Assembly: GCA_028697435.1 (NCBI GenBank)
Contig: JAQVFD010000110.1
Coordinates: 1-7,093 of the forward strand
Source of the DNA: Clostridiaceae bacterium
GTDB taxonomy: Bacteria > Bacillota > Clostridia > Lutisporales > Lutisporaceae
Direction: 5' to 3'
Length of the DNA: 7,093 nucleotides
Below the pieces are notes generated by a model. The model did not search any database and was not told the DNA's origin. It saw nothing but the letters and a program-made list of their open reading frames with translations. This document shows, piece after piece, positions 6,457-7,093 of this stretch (the first letter of the stretch is position 1; each line of letters starts with the position of its first letter). Both the position numbers and the translations under genes were made by a program.

Positions 6457-7093
6457 GAAAAGATGAAAGGTTAAAAACGATCTATGAAACAATCGCTCCC
6501 CATATTACCCGGAGCGAAAGTGCCTGGCGGGATTACCTTGCGTTTGCGTCTAAATTCTTCAAATACAGTTTTGATAATGCACTGCTTGTATATGCTCAAA
6601 ACCCAAATGTTACAATGCTTGCACCTACAGCAGTTTGGAATAAGGTTGGAAGATACGTTAACAAAGGTGCGACAGGTATTGCAGTATGTGAATATGAAAA
6701 CGCAAGACTTACTATCAAGCACTTGTTTGATGTTTCTCAGACCAATGGCAGAGATGTGATTGCAACAAACTGGCAGCTTGATGAAGATATGAGGAAGGGT
6801 ATTGAGCTGCGTCTTTCATATGGGCATAACATAAAGGCAGCAGGTTTTGCAGACTGCCTTCGCCAAATCTCTAATGAAGCTGTAATGGAAAACCTGGACA
6901 CTTATCTGCAAAACTTTCAGAATGACTTTGAAAATCACCTGTTTGAAGACCTTCCGCATGACGGGCTGGAAATGCAGCTTCAAGAACTTATCAGTGACAG
7001 TGTGTTGTACTTTGTAGGGAAAAGATGCGGATTAACCGATGAAGAAATGGAATTAGGATACGGAACAGCTACCGTTGCTCACTTTAATACTAT
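6453..7093 (+). CDS. ArdC-like N-terminus of a giant ICE helicase/methylase protein (3' partial)
   Basis: The frame is open from TTG 6453 to the right edge (213 complete codons) and is a 3'-truncated gene. It starts LRKDERLKTIYETIAPHI. The TTG overlaps the parB stop (TTGA, 6453-6456), implying translational coupling. Residues about 28-90 carry the conserved pattern FASKFFKYSFDNALLVYAQNP, then PTAVWNKVGRYVNKGATGIAV and LTIKHLFDVSQT. This is the ArdC-type single-strand-DNA-binding/anti-restriction N-domain found at the front of very large (over 2000-residue) SNF2-type helicase plus DNA-methylase proteins of Tn1549/CTn ICEs. No helicase or methylase motif is reached here, so the full architecture is inferred from position after parA-parB and from the N-terminal pattern. 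A shorter stand-alone ArdC-like protein is the alternative. Confidence 0.82.
   Translation, partial: MRKDERLKTIYETIAPHITRSESAWRDYLAFASKFFKYSFDNALLVYAQNPNVTMLAPTAVWNKVGRYVNKGATGIAVCEYENARLTIKHLFDVSQTNGRDVIATNWQLDEDMRKGIELRLSYGHNIKAAGFADCLRQISNEAVMENLDTYLQNFQNDFENHLFEDLPHDGLEMQLQELISDSVLYFVGKRCGLTDEEMELGYGTATVAHFNT

Larger units (their letters stand above)
1345..7093. mobile_element. Left portion of a probable integrative conjugative element (boundaries not defined)
   Basis: From 4650 rightward the order parA, ParB-family gene, ArdC-like giant-protein start matches the DNA-processing region of Tn1549/CTn-type ICEs of Clostridia. Between rlmD and this cluster lie two conflict-type genes (DUF1016 nuclease, AEP-TOTE primase-helicase) typical of mobile cargo. 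No integrase, relaxase or T4SS gene falls within the window, so the element type is inferred from the backbone fragment. The left boundary is uncertain: it may be at or just after the rlmD 3' end, or nearer 4528 if the two cargo genes belong to the host or to another element. Confidence 0.5.

Noticed and set aside
6484..6759. 91-residue + strand ORF beginning MKQSLPILPG
   Set aside because: It is out of frame with the TTG-started gene at 6453, whose product shows clear ICE-family conservation over the same bases.

Overview
The window looks like a low-GC Firmicute, most likely a member of the Clostridia. Purine-rich Shine-Dalgarno sites (GGAGG, AGGAG, GAGGAGG) precede the genes, codons are AT-rich with many AGA/AGG and ATA, and the gene families match clostridial chromosomes and their integrative conjugative elements (ICEs). 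All six supported genes lie on the + strand.

Region 1 (1-1344) is the 3' part of a housekeeping gene for an RlmD/RlmCD-type 23S rRNA uracil-5-methyltransferase. Its start is upstream of the window. Region 2 (1345-4554) looks like accessory cargo: a complete DUF1016/YhcG-type PD-(D/E)XK nuclease gene (1591-2604), then a gene for an AEP-TOTE primase fused to a superfamily 2 helicase (2746-4554). The second gene is truncated. Its reading frame is cut just after the first Asp of the helicase Walker B (DExH) motif, so the catalytic Glu and everything downstream are missing.

Region 3 (about 4528-4631) is a short non-coding, highly folded segment. It begins GGGGCTGTTATAC, like the end of an insertion sequence, has nested inverted repeats, and contains a strong intrinsic terminator. 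It sits exactly where the helicase reading frame breaks. Region 4 (4632-7093) is a compact, translationally coupled cluster: parA, then parB (23-nt overlap), then a gene starting at TTG (TTGA overlap with the parB stop). The third gene encodes an ArdC-like N-terminus typical of the giant helicase/methylase proteins of Tn1549/CTn-type ICEs, and it runs off the right edge. Together these are the maintenance/DNA-processing start of an ICE backbone.

The simplest reading is that an ICE lies beside, and possibly inserted at, the 3' end of rlmD. It would carry conflict or defence cargo (DUF1016 nuclease and TOTE primase-helicase) between the chromosomal junction and its parA-parB cluster, with the cargo partly destroyed by an insertion or deletion. 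The other points worth attention are a 12-bp-arm perfect inverted repeat inside parB that resembles a parS-type site, a hexamer palindrome/tandem repeat upstream of the TOTE gene, and the element-like terminator at the helicase breakpoint.
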